Source: Coleophoma eucalyptorum
Taxonomy: Eukaryota > Ascomycota > Leotiomycetes > Helotiales > Dermateaceae
Assembly (NCBI GenBank): GCA_026120035.1
Contig: JALRME010000032.1
Coordinates: forward strand, 434,001 to 498,000
Reading direction: 5' to 3'
Length of the DNA: 64,000 nucleotides
Positions 33,353-45,929 of this stretch are shown here, in pieces. The notes under the pieces are model-generated. The model was not told the DNA's origin. It worked only from the letters and a program-made list of their open reading frames with translations, and did no database searches. Position 1 is the first letter of the stretch, and each line of letters opens with the position of its first letter. The translations under genes were made by a program, and so were the position numbers.

Positions 33353-33955
33353 GAGACAGCAGCGAAATGTTTGGCGTTTCTGATGGTATGGCAGTACTGC
33401 GACTGGGCGTCAGGAGTAATTGTGGTAGTACATAGTCAATTCAAGGCAATCTTACGTAGAAGTAAGTACTTAGTATTAGACATGCAAGACAGGAATGCTT
33501 GCAGGGGATCAAACAAACTTAGCAATAACAAGGCATACGTCCTGATACAAATGTTTAGCGGTGCAACGGGATCAGTTCTGCAATCAAAAACCAAAAACAA
33601 TTCAAAGATACTATGCTGAATTCAAAGGGTGTCGGAAGCCACCACAGGTATCATCACTTGTAGAACGAATGTCCTTGGTGGTCGAACGACAAGGACTACT
33701 AAGTTTCAGTGACCAACAGTTTAAACATAGACAATCGTTCTAGAGGCAGAGGCCAACATCAATGCATCAATATCGTCATTTCGAGCCCATCCGACAGCTT
33801 CAAATACCAAACGCCTTTGCAAGGAACCACCCAGATAACGCCTGGCAAGGTAGGCCGTTGTTACTCTCCCTAAGTACCACCATTTAGTCCTCGACATCAA
33901 TGGAGACTCTTCGGCCATATAAATCTCAAGCCAAACTAGCGACCTATTCATCTAT
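33353..33955. other. Convergent intergenic, PP4R2 / RMD5
   Basis: These 603 bp lie between two gene 3' ends. Nothing was recognised; a 76-codon minus-strand frame just beyond the RMD5 stop has no features. Confidence 0.4.
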
Positions 33956-35321
33956 CTACAGGATGATCTGCTTCGCGTCTTTTGGTTGACTCTCGTTCGG
34001 ACAGTATGGACACTTGAACCTGCCTCCTTTGCTCAATCTGTGTAGACTCTCCTTTGCAACGACGTGACCACAAGGCATCATCATAGGAGGATTCTGTTCT
34101 GTAGTCTGCTCTTTCGAAACTGGGCATACGAAGATAGCATGGAAGATCATAGATCTCGGGAGGGCAATCTCCACTGGTAGTTCAGCCTGAGTTGTCCATT
34201 CCGTTCGAACTTCCTTCACAATGCTTGCGAGTTTGAGCAAGGTAGGAAGTGCAATAGCACCAGCAGTTGCTGCAATATAGAGTGGTGACTCAGCAGAAAG
34301 GCCCAAAAGTGAACAGAATTCTCGCGTAAATGATGCAGACACATCGTCCCAAGCGGTTTGAGTGTCGAACGTGCGATAATAAGGAGAATCCCGAAGGTTG
34401 GACTTATAAGCCATCGCAGTAGCCAGCTGCTGAATATCCCGAAGAAAGCGTCCTTGAAATCGCTGAAAATTCTGCCTCGCATACTGTAGGGCTCCAGGAA
34501 GACCGTTATTGATATCATCCGGTAAACCATTCACCTCAGGACCTTGAAAGAGCCATACAAATTGAAGCTTGCTAAGCTCAAATTCGAGGTTACTACCACG
34601 TCTCTCTAATTCAGGACCATTCTGCCGTGCCCACTCGATGGCAGGATGGAGGTTCCTGCCCTTCAACTCATGTAATATATTGTACATATTCGCAAATTTG
34701 GTCTGCAATTCCTGTGATTTCAAGGATGTCAGATCGCCTTCGTCATTATCTGAGGGATTGGGTGTGCCGGGTGTTGGTGATGCGTGAGGTGGATTGTCTT
34801 GAGCTTCTTCCAGGAAGGTCGAGGCGACTTGGAATTGCCCTTCCCTCAATAGATGCATGGCAATAGCTCTGTTTATGAGGGACGGATGAGATGCCAAAGC
34901 GTCAATGTCCATGGGAAGAGCTTTGGCAGGAAAGTTCTGCGGATGGTTAGAAGAATACATAATTATGGAATCAGAGCATATACCTTGTCTAGGGCTTTGC
35001 CATACTTGCTCTGACCAGAATGAACTTTTTTGACATCATCATAGACTTTGTCGCAACTTTGCTTAATCGGATTCTGCAATTTCGCCAAAGTGATTGGAGT
35101 GGACTTGGGGTCTAAACAGCAATGTCAGCCATTTCTCATTTGTGAGACAGCTGCGTCTGGTCATAGCTGTTATATATCTCTTCAGATTGCCAAAGCATAC
35201 CGGCAACTATTCTCTCTCGAGCTTCGCAAAGCTGCTCGATGATCTTGTCCACGTCATCAATGCTCTTGGTGAGATTGGCATCTCTACGTAATCTCGCCAG
35301 CTCAGTCTGAAGAACGTCCAT
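33956..35321 (-). CDS. RMD5: GID/CTLH E3 ligase subunit Rmd5 (Gid2)
   Basis: Three exons (35201-35321, 34984-35111, 33956-34936) give 409 aa. The N-terminal helical region is followed by LisH/CTLH-like helices (INRAIAMHLLREGQFQVASTF; FANMYNILHELKGRNLHPAIEWARQN). A degenerate RING ends the protein: FVCPVSKEQ, MMMPCGHVVAKES, FKCPYCP. Gid2/Rmd5 pairs with Gid9/Fyv10 to form the catalytic RING dimer of the GID complex, which in yeast degrades gluconeogenic enzymes after glucose return. The incomplete zinc ligand set of this RING is normal for the family. The first intron (89 bp) lies in the helical N-terminus; the start is the ATG at 35321. Confidence 0.92.
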
Positions 35322-35927
35322 AGTGGCTTGTATGGTCCTCGCTCAAATGCAGTTGTTTGGAGTGGTTCGACTTGGATTATCTTTTCCGGTAGATCATAGG
35401 AAGCGGGGATAGAAGCTTCGATGACCTCCGGCAAAATGAAATCAGGGACTCATTATTATAGCAAGTAATGCACAGCGTCGAAGAAGCGACGTGGGTAGAG
35501 GTGGTGTTGTACAGACGGAAGTGGTGTGTTGTAATGAGGACGTTCGGCCTAAGAGGTAAGAGGTAAGAGGCACGAGGCACGTTACTCTCGCGTGCTCGTT
35601 GCGTAAAGGCTTCAGGCGATTCGCAATGTTCCCTGTAGCACGGGATTTCGATACCTCAGGCATGAGGAGTTGGTTCCACATACGCATGTTCGAATGCGTA
35701 CTCATTTGTTAGAACCTCCTACTTTAAGGCTTTACTCTCCCATACTGGTCATCTTATAATTCTTACCTACCTTGTATCTGGGTGGAATTACATATATGTT
35801 CATGGCACACGCTTTCAAGGACGGCCTTGCTCTTTCCAAGCACCCCTTAACTCCCTGACAGATCATGCCTCTCGTGTAACCGACGTCACTCCATGGGCAG
35901 GGTCCAGTAGAGCGCCTGTTCATAATA
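35322..35927. promoter_or_regulatory. Divergent spacer, RMD5 / STB6-like
   Basis: These 606 bp are shared by two divergent genes. A short direct repeat of AAGAGGTAAGAGGTAAGAGGCACGAGGCACG type occurs near 35549-35580. No gene was recognised. Confidence 0.4.
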
Positions 35928-38723
35928 ATGTCTTCTCGGTTTGGCTTTCCACATGCATATGAGCCACATATGCATCGTGAAGAGCTTGTAACCTTGTCAC
36001 GGACCGCATCTCAACAAGCCGGTATCACCAAAGCCAACGGCAATGCATCGCGATCGCAACCTACGATGACCCAGTCAAAGCAGCTCTCGCCGTCAACACA
36101 AGCCGCACAGAGCAGCACTCAACGTCGTCATTATGTCTTCACGGATCCAGTTGCTTTCAGGTCAAGATTCTGCCTCTTACCACAATACTCCTGATGCGAG
36201 GCTAAACTTTTCAGGTATCTCGAAGATGATTCTTCCACCGTTGTTATAGAACGTCGTGGGCGACTCCAAGGCTACGAGCTCTACCTCGTCGAACAATGGG
36301 CTTGCTCGCGAGTGCACCCTACCTTTGTCATCACTACGTATACTGGAGACCCTTCCCATTCAGTCACAATTGGGGTTCTGGGAGTGCCTGCAGATGAAGA
36401 AGCGTGGTCCCCAAGGTTGCGCGTTTACTTCAAGGCCATCTCTCAATTCCACGCAAGGCCTAAGGAGACACCGCAGGGCATGCTTATGGTCACAAATCTC
36501 AGCAGCTTTCCTTCTGCGTTGACGGTTATACCAGTGCCTAATGGCGATGTGAAGAAGCATCGAGAAGACTTCATTGTGAATGAAGATTTGAAGCGACTAG
36601 GCTGTTCCGGTAGATCTGGCATGAGTCTATCGACTCCTGCTGGTGCTACACAGGCAAAATTCCACCAGCTTTACAAAACCAGTGACCGAATTCCTCTTTA
36701 TGGAGCCGTGATCGAACTTGTCAAACTGTGCCAAGTAGCACTGATGATGTTTGGCAGACTGGAACAAGAATATGCCGACGGTCTACTTTGTGATGTTACA
36801 GAAAAGGCTGTAAATGATTGGTGGACAGAAATTGGATCTGAATATTACAATATCGAGCCTACAGATGGTATTCTTGGGCCAACAACGGTAGCGGCACTGC
36901 TTGGTATGTTGATGGGAGCTAGGAATCGGCTGAACTACTATGGAGCACCAGTCTCAAAAGACGTCTTTGATATTATTAGTCTGAAACGTGGAATCGCGTA
37001 TTTTCAGAAGTCACAGAAAATGGAACGTACGAGGAGACTTGATCGACATACGCTGCATCGTCTTCATCGGGTAACAGCCAAGGCTGCAGCCGGTGAGGGC
37101 TGGGCCGTCCCAAAGGCTGTGAAATCCACTGTTGCAGAGCTTAGTGGAAAAGGTGGAGAGATGGTTATGGGCATGGTCGGAGGGCGAGACAAGGCCGGAA
37201 TTGGAGATATTGAGACGCTTGATATTGATCGTTTTGTCAGTCTTGTCCACGGCGAGAGGGCAAAGTGGCTCTGGTATGGCAAGGCGAGGAGACATGCACC
37301 TGGTGACCATTTTGGGAGGCTTGAGGCGGAAATGAGCAACTTGACTTTTAGTAAAGATGACCATGGAGGTTATGTGTGGTCAAACAAGAAGACAACGTCA
37401 TTTACACCGGAGGAAGAACTCGAGGTTCCCCGAAAGGAAAGCCCAAACGTTGTTTACTCCAGCCGACCTCCGGGGTCGGTCTTGAGTATGGCTGAAAGCT
37501 CCACCGAGAAAGAGCTTCAGCTGAGGAAGGCGGTTTTCAAGAGCGTAACTGGGAAAATGAGTGACGCCAGATCTGGATTTGGCCGTATCAAAGACGCAGT
37601 TGGACTGCGCGGTCATGCGAGCAAGCATTCTAAAGATGAAAATGAGGATGGCCGTTTCTCAGGCTTCTTCAGTCCCACTAGCAGTACACCAATGGATACA
37701 GGGGGTCCATCGAGCCCAGCTATGGTAGCAAAAGCATTTACTTGGAAAAACAAGCCTGAGGAGTATCAGAATGGTCATCGGAAGGATAATGAGAAAGCGC
37801 TTGCCCAAGAAACGTCATCTGCTGCTCCAAATCACGTACCAGAATCGACACCTATGGAGTCTAAGATTAGTCTTCCAACCATTGAGATACAATCAGAGCA
37901 GGACGATGCAGAAGTTGAGGCTCGGTGGGCAGCTCAAGTGAAGGAGATTCGTCGCGATCTGGTTGTCAATGACCCATCTATCGCCGGGTCAGTCTTTGGT
38001 GAAGGTGACCTAGACTGTCCTCTCTTGGACGCAGAGCGTGACCCAAATAACTTTGCAGTCCTCCTTCATAGACGCCATAGTATTACGGCATCCTCGGGAA
38101 TTTCGCGAAATATTCGTAACGAAGCTTGGTGGCCGCGTCAAATGTCGTTTAGCGACGCCGAAGAGGCAGTGCTTGGCTGGGAGCCGATTGGAGCTATGGA
38201 CGATATATTGGATGAGAAGGATACTTGGGTAAATCTCAAAAAACAGCAGTATATTTCTGAAGACTTCAGGCATCTGTACGAAAGTGTATCGCGAGTCAAG
38301 GACAACGTTGGTACCTGGATTGAGCAGAAAGTAGCTGGTGTTGAAGCTCTAGACGAGCAAGCTGCGCAGGATCTTGAGGATCTTCAATCACTCTACTACA
38401 AGCTCACAGAAACCTATCAATCCATCAAACAGAGTTCGCAAGATACACTCACAGAGGAGAGATCCCATATCACGGAAGCTGTCAAGGATATTGATATGCT
38501 AGGAGCCAAACTGGAGTATGAGATCAATGCCCTCGTATCCAAAGTGCAAGACGTTGAAGACGGTGTGACGCAATTTGAGCGACAGGTAGATGATCTCGAG
38601 GTCCGCGCAGATGAACTCGAGATCCAACTGAGAAAGGAAAGTTGGCTACATTATATTGTGCGCAGTGTGACGGGCATCGGTTCTGGGCCACCACCACTGA
38701 ACGATGCACAGTATAAAGGATAG
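35928..38723 (+). CDS. STB6-like N-terminal domain protein (Sin3-associated type)
   Basis: Two exons (35928-36160, 36215-38723) give 913 aa. After a disordered start, the STB6-like N-terminal domain begins RRHYVFTDPVAFRYLEDDSS, followed by GRLQGYELYLVEQWACSR and VITTYTGD. A central helical segment (about residues 240-400) contains GPTTVAALLGMLMGARNRLNYYG. A serine-rich linker follows, and the last 200 residues form predicted coiled coils (EDLQSLYYKLTETYQSIKQS; VQDVEDGVTQFERQVDDLEV). In yeast, Stb2 and Stb6 bind the Sin3 histone deacetylase corepressor, but how far that carries to filamentous fungi is uncertain. The intron (54 bp) splits an Arg codon (AG-G) just before YLEDD. Confidence 0.85.
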
Positions 38724-39085
38724 GTTGGCTGAAATTTTACGCGGTATATACATCCTATTGTAGCGGGCGTTTTGGACATACCCCTTGGGAATATAAATGG
38801 ACACTGAAGTATTGCAAAGCGAGGCATATATCGGTGTTATGGAGTGGACAGGAGCCATTATCCTTTGTGTTAAAACCTATAATACAACCATAATTATGGG
38901 CAAGAACTGGTCCTGTCTTGTCTATGCACGGTCACCAGTTACAAACCCAAGTGTCATACCCCAAATCTCTCCCCAAAATCACAGATCCCATCCACTTGTG
39001 ATTTGGACAATAATACAACGCTTTTAACAGGAGTCGACCTCCATTGAAGCTTCGGTGGCAACAGCATACCCTATCATACCAGATC
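38724..39085. other. Convergent intergenic, STB6-like / TIM10
   Basis: These 362 bp of 3' sequence contain AT-rich words. Nothing was recognised. Confidence 0.4.
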
Positions 39086-39436
39086 CTACATTCCCCCAAA
39101 TCCCATGCCCCCTCCTCCCGCACCCTTAGATGCAGCCTCTTTTTGTAATAATTCCGATATCTTCATTTGAACATCAAAGAACTTTGCTGCGCATCGATCG
39201 ATACAGACACCTTCTCCCTTGTTTAATTCTCCCTCGCGATACTCCTTTGGAATACATTTCTTCATGCAGGCTTGAGTGAGTCTGGTGAACGAGTATATTA
39301 GCATGAAGCGCGCTCAGAGTTTTGCGACTCGGCCGTACTTGTTGAACATGTCTGTAACTAGGTCCATCTCCTGCTCAGCAGCAGCTATCTTCTCTGCCGA
39401 TGAAGGCTGGGGGCGCCCAAGACCGAACATAGACAT
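39086..39436 (-). CDS. TIM10: Mitochondrial intermembrane chaperone Tim10
   Basis: Two exons (39339-39436, 39086-39281) give 97 aa. The twin CX3C motif is intact: CMKKC and CIDRC, 20 residues apart ([14 protein letters not shown] between). The N-terminus [20 protein letters not shown] is typical of fungal Tim10, and the tail is glycine-rich ([12 protein letters not shown]). Tim9-Tim10 hexamers escort hydrophobic carrier proteins across the intermembrane space to TIM22. The intron splits a Lys codon (AA-A) directly before LTQACMKKC. Two ATGs (39436 and 39430) are both possible starts; the first is annotated. Confidence 0.94.
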
Positions 39437-39969
39437 GATGGTGGTATGTGATGGGTAATTTGTAAGAGAGAGGGAAGTTGAGTGTTGATGGAGGTATCTG
39501 TGGTGTTGTTCACTTTGATATTGCAGAATGATGTAGCTTTCCAGCCGACTAGGAAATTCTTAGGTCCTTGCACGGGAACTCGGAGTCGCGCTAGGCCAAA
39601 CCCCTGCAAAAATTGTCGTCTGATAGCTCTCGCGACTTTTTCTCGTGTTTCTTTTCTTTCATCTTTCATTCCCTTCTCTTCCCTTCTTCTGCATCGCCAT
39701 ACAATTATCTATCTTACGCTTTGGACGACGTGATGTAATGTTTTACATAGTCAATTGGAGAGTAAGTGACTGCCTTTACTTCCCTCTGCCCCGTTAAACC
39801 CATCAATCTCCAATATGATGATTCCGCTATAACCTTAGAACCGTTGCGAATGACATCTTCGGATGCTTGATCATAAACGCCAATTAACCTGAACTTTTGG
39901 AGAACCTCCTTCCTCTTGGATATATTTGAGGCTTTTGACTACCACGAAACTGACTTCTCACAAGATAGA
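39437..39969. promoter_or_regulatory. Divergent spacer, TIM10 / mitochondrial KRS
   Basis: These 533 bp are shared by two divergent genes for mitochondrial proteins. A pyrimidine-rich CTTTTTCTCGTGTTTCTTTTC-like tract lies near 39640-39690. No specific element can be assigned. Confidence 0.4.
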
Positions 39970-41872
39970 ATGACCGCCAATCACGGCCTGCGTTTCCTGC
40001 GGCCATATCTCTGTGAAGGTCTGCAGCCTGCCAGTAAATCTGCCTACCTGAGATTTTATGCAACCACTGTCCAGTCGAGAGCTGCACATCGACAATGTGT
40101 ACACAAACAGATTCTTCGGGAATTCCATGCAGTATACCGCAGTCTTCACACGGATACTCTCGGATCTACAACGAAGAGTGAACAACCCACGACACAAAGT
40201 TCTACCGGCTCGAAGGCCTGCGGCAATACTCGTGAGCAGAGCGTACTTCTAGAAAACGCAGCTGAGGATGCGGCAGCTCTCGGCGCAGCACTGGAACAAC
40301 GAGTACAGGAGCTTAAGGCAGCTCATGCTCTAGTGTATCCAAGAATCAAGAGTAATAAGAAAGCTATCAGCTGTTCTGATTTTAGAGACCTGTTCGAACA
40401 CCTACAAGCTGATGATGTGTATGACGGAGAGTCTGTTATTGTTCGAGGGAGACTCACGTCTGCTCGTATATCGGGGTCTAAGCTGGTCTTTCTCGATATT
40501 ATCCAAGATGGACATCGTATCCAAGCGATTTGTAGTCTAGCCAAGCTTGAAGCCAGTGGTGTCACCGCCGATATTTTTCGCAATTTCTATCGCATATTTA
40601 GGCGGGGAGATGTAATATGTGAGTTCCTCGCCCGCTACACAAAGGCACGTACTGATCATACTAGCCGTTCTCGGAACTCCAAAACGAACAAGACGTGGAG
40701 AATTGTCAATAAGTGCCACAGAGTTGCCCAGACTGTTATCACCTAGTCTTGCAAGGCTGCCCACAAAACTGGAAGATCGAGAAACCCGTGTTCGCAATAG
40801 ACATGCTGATCTACTAGTCAACGACCTTGCAGCTCACACATTGCGTGCACGATCTCATATTATCCAGTATCTTCGGGAGTTTCTACTTGAAGATAACTTC
40901 TTGGAAGTCCAGACGCCGATTATAGCTGATGGAGCTGGAGGTGCTGTTGCCAGACCCTTTACTACGGCTGCCACGGAATTCCCTGACAAGCAGTTGGCGC
41001 TAAGAATAGCTCCTGAGATATGGCTGAAGAGACTCATCTTAGGCGGCATGGAGAGGGTATTTGAGATTGGACCATCTTTCAGAAATGAAGGTCTTGACGC
41101 TACTCATAACCCGGAGTTTACGACTTGTGAATTCTACAAGTCTTTTGCGGACTTAGAAGATCTGATTCTCATGACTGAAAAATTGGTTTCTGGACTAGCA
41201 CAGTGTGTCAGCTCATTGCGAGATACGAAACTCACATCTCTCCCTTGTCTAGATCTTGCGCGATTTTCCGGCCCTTTCGCAAGAATCGAGTTTATCCCAG
41301 CCATTGAAAAGGCAATTGGTCAAGCTCTACCCGATCTAACAGCCAACGATGCCACGGAAGGCCTCAGGGTTATTTTTGAACAGCATTCTATCCCTCTACC
41401 TTCTTCGCCCACTCTACCCCGCCTTCTTGACAAGTTGGCTGGAGTTTATATAGAGCCACATTGTGATAAACCAACATTCATTCTATATCATCCAGCCTGC
41501 ATGGCACCACTGGCAAAGTCGTTCCTCGATCCTACGACGAAGCAGCTAGTCTCTGCACGTGCTGAGCTATTTATCGGAGAGCGTGAGATTGCAAATATGT
41601 ATGAAGAGGAGAACTCTCCTTTTGAACAACGAGCAAAGTTCGTGCAACAGGGCAAGTGGAAAGACGAGGAGAACCGTGCGGTGATTGATGAAGGATATCT
41701 GGAAGCCCTTCAGTATGCTTTGCCTCCTACTGGAGGATGGGGTTGTGGTATAGACAGGTTGTGTATGCTCTTCACCGGTGCTAGCAGGATCAGCGATGTA
41801 CTAGCGTTTGGCTCACTCAGAAATGTTGTGGGGCTAGGAAACAGGCCGACTCCCAAAGGGTCTGAGTTGTAG
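39970..41872 (+). CDS. MSK1: Mitochondrial lysyl-tRNA synthetase (class II)
   Basis: Two exons (39970-40618, 40665-41872) encode 618 aa. The N-terminus (TANHGLRFLRPYLCEG, then KSAYLRFYATTVQSRAAHR) is basic, with few acids, like a mitochondrial presequence. The OB-fold anticodon domain (DGESVIVRGRLTSARISGSK, LVFLDIIQDGHRIQAICS) precedes the class II core. Motif 2 is FEIGPSFRNEGLDATHNPEF and motif 3 is GWGCGIDRLCMLFTG. It charges mitochondrial tRNA-Lys. The single 46-bp intron has donor GTGAGT and acceptor ACTAG and splits a Ser codon. The start is the first ATG in frame (39970); the frame stays open upstream, but only with non-ATG codons. Confidence 0.93.
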
Positions 41873-44302
41873 GATATGTATTATTAGGGGTTTACTGGAC
41901 CTGTAACACTATATGAATGATGACTATGAAATTGAGCACATCTCCACTTATTTTCTTCCCGCATAGAACGCATGCTACCCGCAAGTCTGCACAAGCAAAC
42001 TCTACAAGACTGAAATAGATTAACAGTTCCGAAGAGAATCTCAGCGAGTAAGGTATTAATCTAACTAATATAACATTGAATCATGGATTACGCCTGGCTA
42101 CTGCTGGGTCCTATTCTCTAGAAACCCACCTGGTAGCACCATATCTCGTAGACTCTTTTTCCAAGCTAGGTGTGGTCATAAGATTTTACAGTGTCCAGTC
42201 TGCATTGACTTAACTCAACATCAAGAGGACGAGCATCGCTATCGCCAACTCCCTCGATTTCTCAATAAATATATATTGAGGGTGCAACATCTCTAGCATT
42301 ATCTGAGGTGTGGTGTGGTCACTCGGAGTTCTTTTAAAGACAGTCCCCATTGTTTGAAGGAATCCTTCACACTAGAAGCTCTGCATTTTCTATCCTGATT
42401 AGTATTCCCTCCATGTCCACGTCCTCATAAAGCCTGGCCTGGTTGGTGCTCAAACTTAAACCGCATCATTGATCGATTGTTTTTCCAACCAGTTGTAATA
42501 TGTGGAATATTAAACTACACAAGCTTTCTTTCTATCGCCAGTGAAAAATATAACTTGAGGGAATCTGTTGGCGGACACCAACCCTACTTCGAGTCGGTTA
42601 AATACGTGCCCCGTCTCTTTATGTTCATTCTATAATGAGCCACAACTTACCTATAGTAACCTACCACCAAACACGTACTTCACCGACCACCCACAAGTGC
42701 TAATAGGTAAATTCCACAGTCAATTTTGACGATCACCATTACCCATCAGCAAAACACTGTGATCTATCGTGTTAACATATGTCTTCTTGTAGTTGGCGTG
42801 CATCTAACTGCCCTTTCCATGTTCAAGACACCTTTCTTGTCGAAACTCCCTTAAACAAATCCGGGTTAAATATCACTGGCCACGTGAGTCCAAAGTGCCT
42901 TCTGAGCGTTAGCAATGTGTTCCACAAAATGTCGACATATTCTCGACCCTGACAGACATGATGCAAGCCTCGGTCGTGGTCTAACATCTGTGAAATTCTT
43001 GGCGAGGATATGTTAACAAGTGGAAAAACCGGCATCGTGGGAATCCTGACACGCAGTTCCTTCAAGTAGGTCCCAACAGGTACTTTTTTCGCCGCATTTT
43101 CCGGGCATCTCACCGAATCCAAGCAGACCTAAATGAGGTCCTTGAAATCTCTTACATCTTGCTGTTGAGCCCTCTTTATTAGCATAGCAGGCGTCCCCAT
43201 TTCTACACACCCTTGTCCTGGCAGATATATTGCAGAGAATCAAAGTTTGATTGGGGTTCCATTCACAAGACTGGATCCAGCTGCCCAGAACGGCTGCATA
43301 GTGGAATGATCTAGTTGGTGTCAGTCAAAACATCTGGGCATGAATTAAGACTTGAAATACCCTCATCGGCTCGTTCCGCCTTAACACAGGCAATGGAGAT
43401 CGGGCTTCGGGTTTCTAGTAGACATCAACCGCCTCGGTATTCAATTTGATACAACTTTTTTCTGCCATGCAGCCGTGATTTCAATTGAAGGCCTCAAGCA
43501 TTCTTCCTTATGTAGAAAGACCAAAGATAGCTAGTTTTTTAAGAGTATTTTTTTCAGTCAGCCTTATAGATAATTACAGGGCAAAGGTGTGATGTTAGAT
43601 TACAGGTCGCGAGCGGCGCGGATCTGAGTCGTGAGCAGTTCTTGTCAAAAGGAAGGTCAACCCAGGATCAAGAAGCAATGGACGGACAGGTAATGGGTAG
43701 TCCCAGGCGAAGAATACCAGGCTAAGTATGCAGAGCCAAGATGTGGTGAGGCAATGGCTGGAGATAGCCCACAATAAGAATTCGTCGAGATTCAAAGCCA
43801 GTAGCGAATATTGAATTAGGTTGGGAAGAGCTCTCTAATGAACAGTCTAGATGCATTCACAAACTAGGTGACTTTGTTTTTTCTCCTCAACAGAAGCATT
43901 CAATGGCATCAAGATGATTTCCATACTACTATGACGCACCAAGACGAAGAAGACACCAAGCAGGATACTAACATTGGTGTGAATCCCAATCACAAGTTCA
44001 CACCAAACATGGTCTTGACATTGCGAATTGGGCATCACTTCCGCAAAGCGGTATTGGACTATTATTATCGTGGAGGGGTTTAAACTATGGGCAGTTTTCA
44101 AGATATGATCCAGTAAACACTTTTTCGTCCGGCAACCAGAAAAATTCTATTCACCGCATGCGGAAGATTTCATGATCAATGTTTTTGCTCTATGCATTTG
44201 CTATTCGTGATCCGGCTCAGAAGAGCAAAGGCTATAAGGACAACCCGTATGCATTGCAAACCCATTTAGAAACCACCCAATACCCAGCTCCCACGAAACA
44301 CT
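41873..44302. other. 2.4-kb gene-poor convergent gap, MSK1 / eL20
   Basis: This is the longest spacer of the window, and it lies between two gene 3' ends, where spacers elsewhere are 260-660 bp. Open frames are short and lack recognisable domains. One about 91-codon frame without ATG (42066-42296 region, containing CGHKILQCPVC) and one minus-strand frame (42823-43243, Cys-rich in one phase) are the most protein-like, but may be chance. I see no terminal repeats, integrase or reverse-transcriptase motif. Confidence 0.4.
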
Positions 44303-45381
44303 TTAGTAGAAAGTTGATGGTCGCTTGCCGACGAAGATCTTGGTGCCGGCAGCCTTGGAAACGCGGTGAGGAAGAGGGAATTTGAGGTCTTTGGTGAGGA
44401 GTTGCTTGATGTATGGGCGCTTGACGTCTTCGGTCTTCTCGAGCTCGACGACCTTGAGGATCTATAGAATTGTGAGCAAGGAATATATCTAGTGATAGTA
44501 AAAAAACTTACGTGAATGGAACGGAAACGGGATCGATGTCTGGCAGCCATGTCTTGGTACAGAGCCTCAACAGCATCTGTTCTTGACATCTCACGGTACT
44601 CCTTGTACATGTTGTGGGTTCCTGAGCGAGAATCATATCTGATCCAGATACCGAAGTTCTTGACCTTCAATGGGCGCTTCTCGTGGATCTGAAGACAGTC
44701 AATTTCCTGTGCCGTTGCAAGAGTTGTACAAACAAACCTCGTTCAAGCTGACGATCTCACCGTTTGCCTTCTTGACCTTTCGCAGCTTCATCAAGAAGTA
44801 CCAGAAGCGAGACTTTGCAACAACAGTGTTTGGTGCAAAGATGCGCATTCTGTACAACTTTGGTGCTGGGTTGGCCTCGGTGGGCAGGTGGCGGCCAATG
44901 ACCTGGTATTCTGTGAGACGACCTGTATAATCAGTCAGCTCTCAATTACTATACGCCTATGATAACCCTTCCCCGGGTGATGTTTGTGTTGTATCATTTC
45001 CATGTTGAATCAGGAGTCAAATTGATCGGAGTGTCGCAATATGTATATAGCCAGTAGGTTCTCCCATATTACTCTTGCTAGATGTCGGGATAGCAGCCAG
45101 TTAAGAAATGAGCATCCCGAGGACCTGCTGTCTTGTTGTAAATGAAGTTGCTGTGTCGCGGGACCTCGTACACGATGTTGTATAGTATTTCAGAGTGACC
45201 CGGATTCCCAGTCTTCGAACCACCTCTCTATAAATTCCAGCCGCTTGCGCTACGAAGTCGCCTCATCTCAACTGTTTTATCATGGTGTGTTGACTTGGAC
45301 CTGGGCCATGGAGGGATGTCGCAGAAGATCGGAAAGTCGCAACGCAGAAAGAATTGAGAAAGAAATATCTAGCTTACCCAT
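44303..45381 (-). CDS. RPL20: 60S ribosomal protein eL20 (L18a)
   Basis: Four exons (45378-45381, 44738-44922, 44512-44688, 44303-44461) give 174 aa; yeast L20 has 172. Conserved runs include [57 protein letters not shown] and the C-terminus [14 protein letters not shown]. The first exon carries just 4 coding nt (ATGG) before a 455-bp intron (44923-45377), a pattern common in fungal ribosomal protein genes. The frame is restored exactly as M-G-R-L-T. This is a component of the large subunit near the central protuberance and 5S contact area. No C/D or H/ACA snoRNA was convincingly found in the long intron. Confidence 0.95.
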
Positions 45382-45929
45382 CTGTTATGTGTTAGCCAAT
45401 CTGTTCGATGAATAATGATACAATGTAGGATACGTACTGTGAATAACTGGCCGTACTTTTGTTGTCGAAGTTGTCGCTGTTCACATCAGAAGTTCACGAA
45501 AGTTGAAAATTCAAGATTGTGTGTCGCTAAAACAGCTTTTCAGACTAGACCAATTTCGGGCAGTGGGACTAAGGGTTGACCCGGCGAATATTACTGCCGT
45601 TCCGCTCACGCTCCAGCTTCCGGTTCTCGTTTGTCTGTAGATGGCAAGAAACAGTGGGTGCTGCAGTACTGGGTCTGATTTCATTTCCCTGCCAGCTCAA
45701 ATCCTATAAGCAGATCTCTGTCACTCTCTCATGAACCTTGGGATATTACACGAGTAGGGCAATCTTTGTTGGCATCTCCGACGTCTGCATTCCACCTTCA
45801 GGCCCTTTAGATCTGACCTCGACCTCAGATACTTTTAAGGCAAGATCACGTTTTCGGCAGCGTGCCAGGGATCTTTTATTCTTCGATAATCTTCATCCTG
45901 GTTGTTTACGGTACGAAATCATAACAGCG
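45382..45929. promoter_or_regulatory. Divergent spacer, eL20 / CSN12
   Basis: These 548 bp hold the eL20 5' UTR and the promoters of both genes. The frame of CSN12 is open upstream to 45738, but only a TTG codon starts it. No clear element can be assigned. Confidence 0.4.

Noticed and set aside
43595..43795. Hydrophobic 66-codon minus-strand frame resembling a membrane helix
   Set aside because: It begins with a non-ATG codon and no splice-compatible upstream exon was found.
45212..45252. tRNA-like A-box and GGTTCGA core inside the eL20 intron
   Set aside because: The D-stem, T-stem and acceptor stem cannot be formed, so it is not reported as a tRNA.
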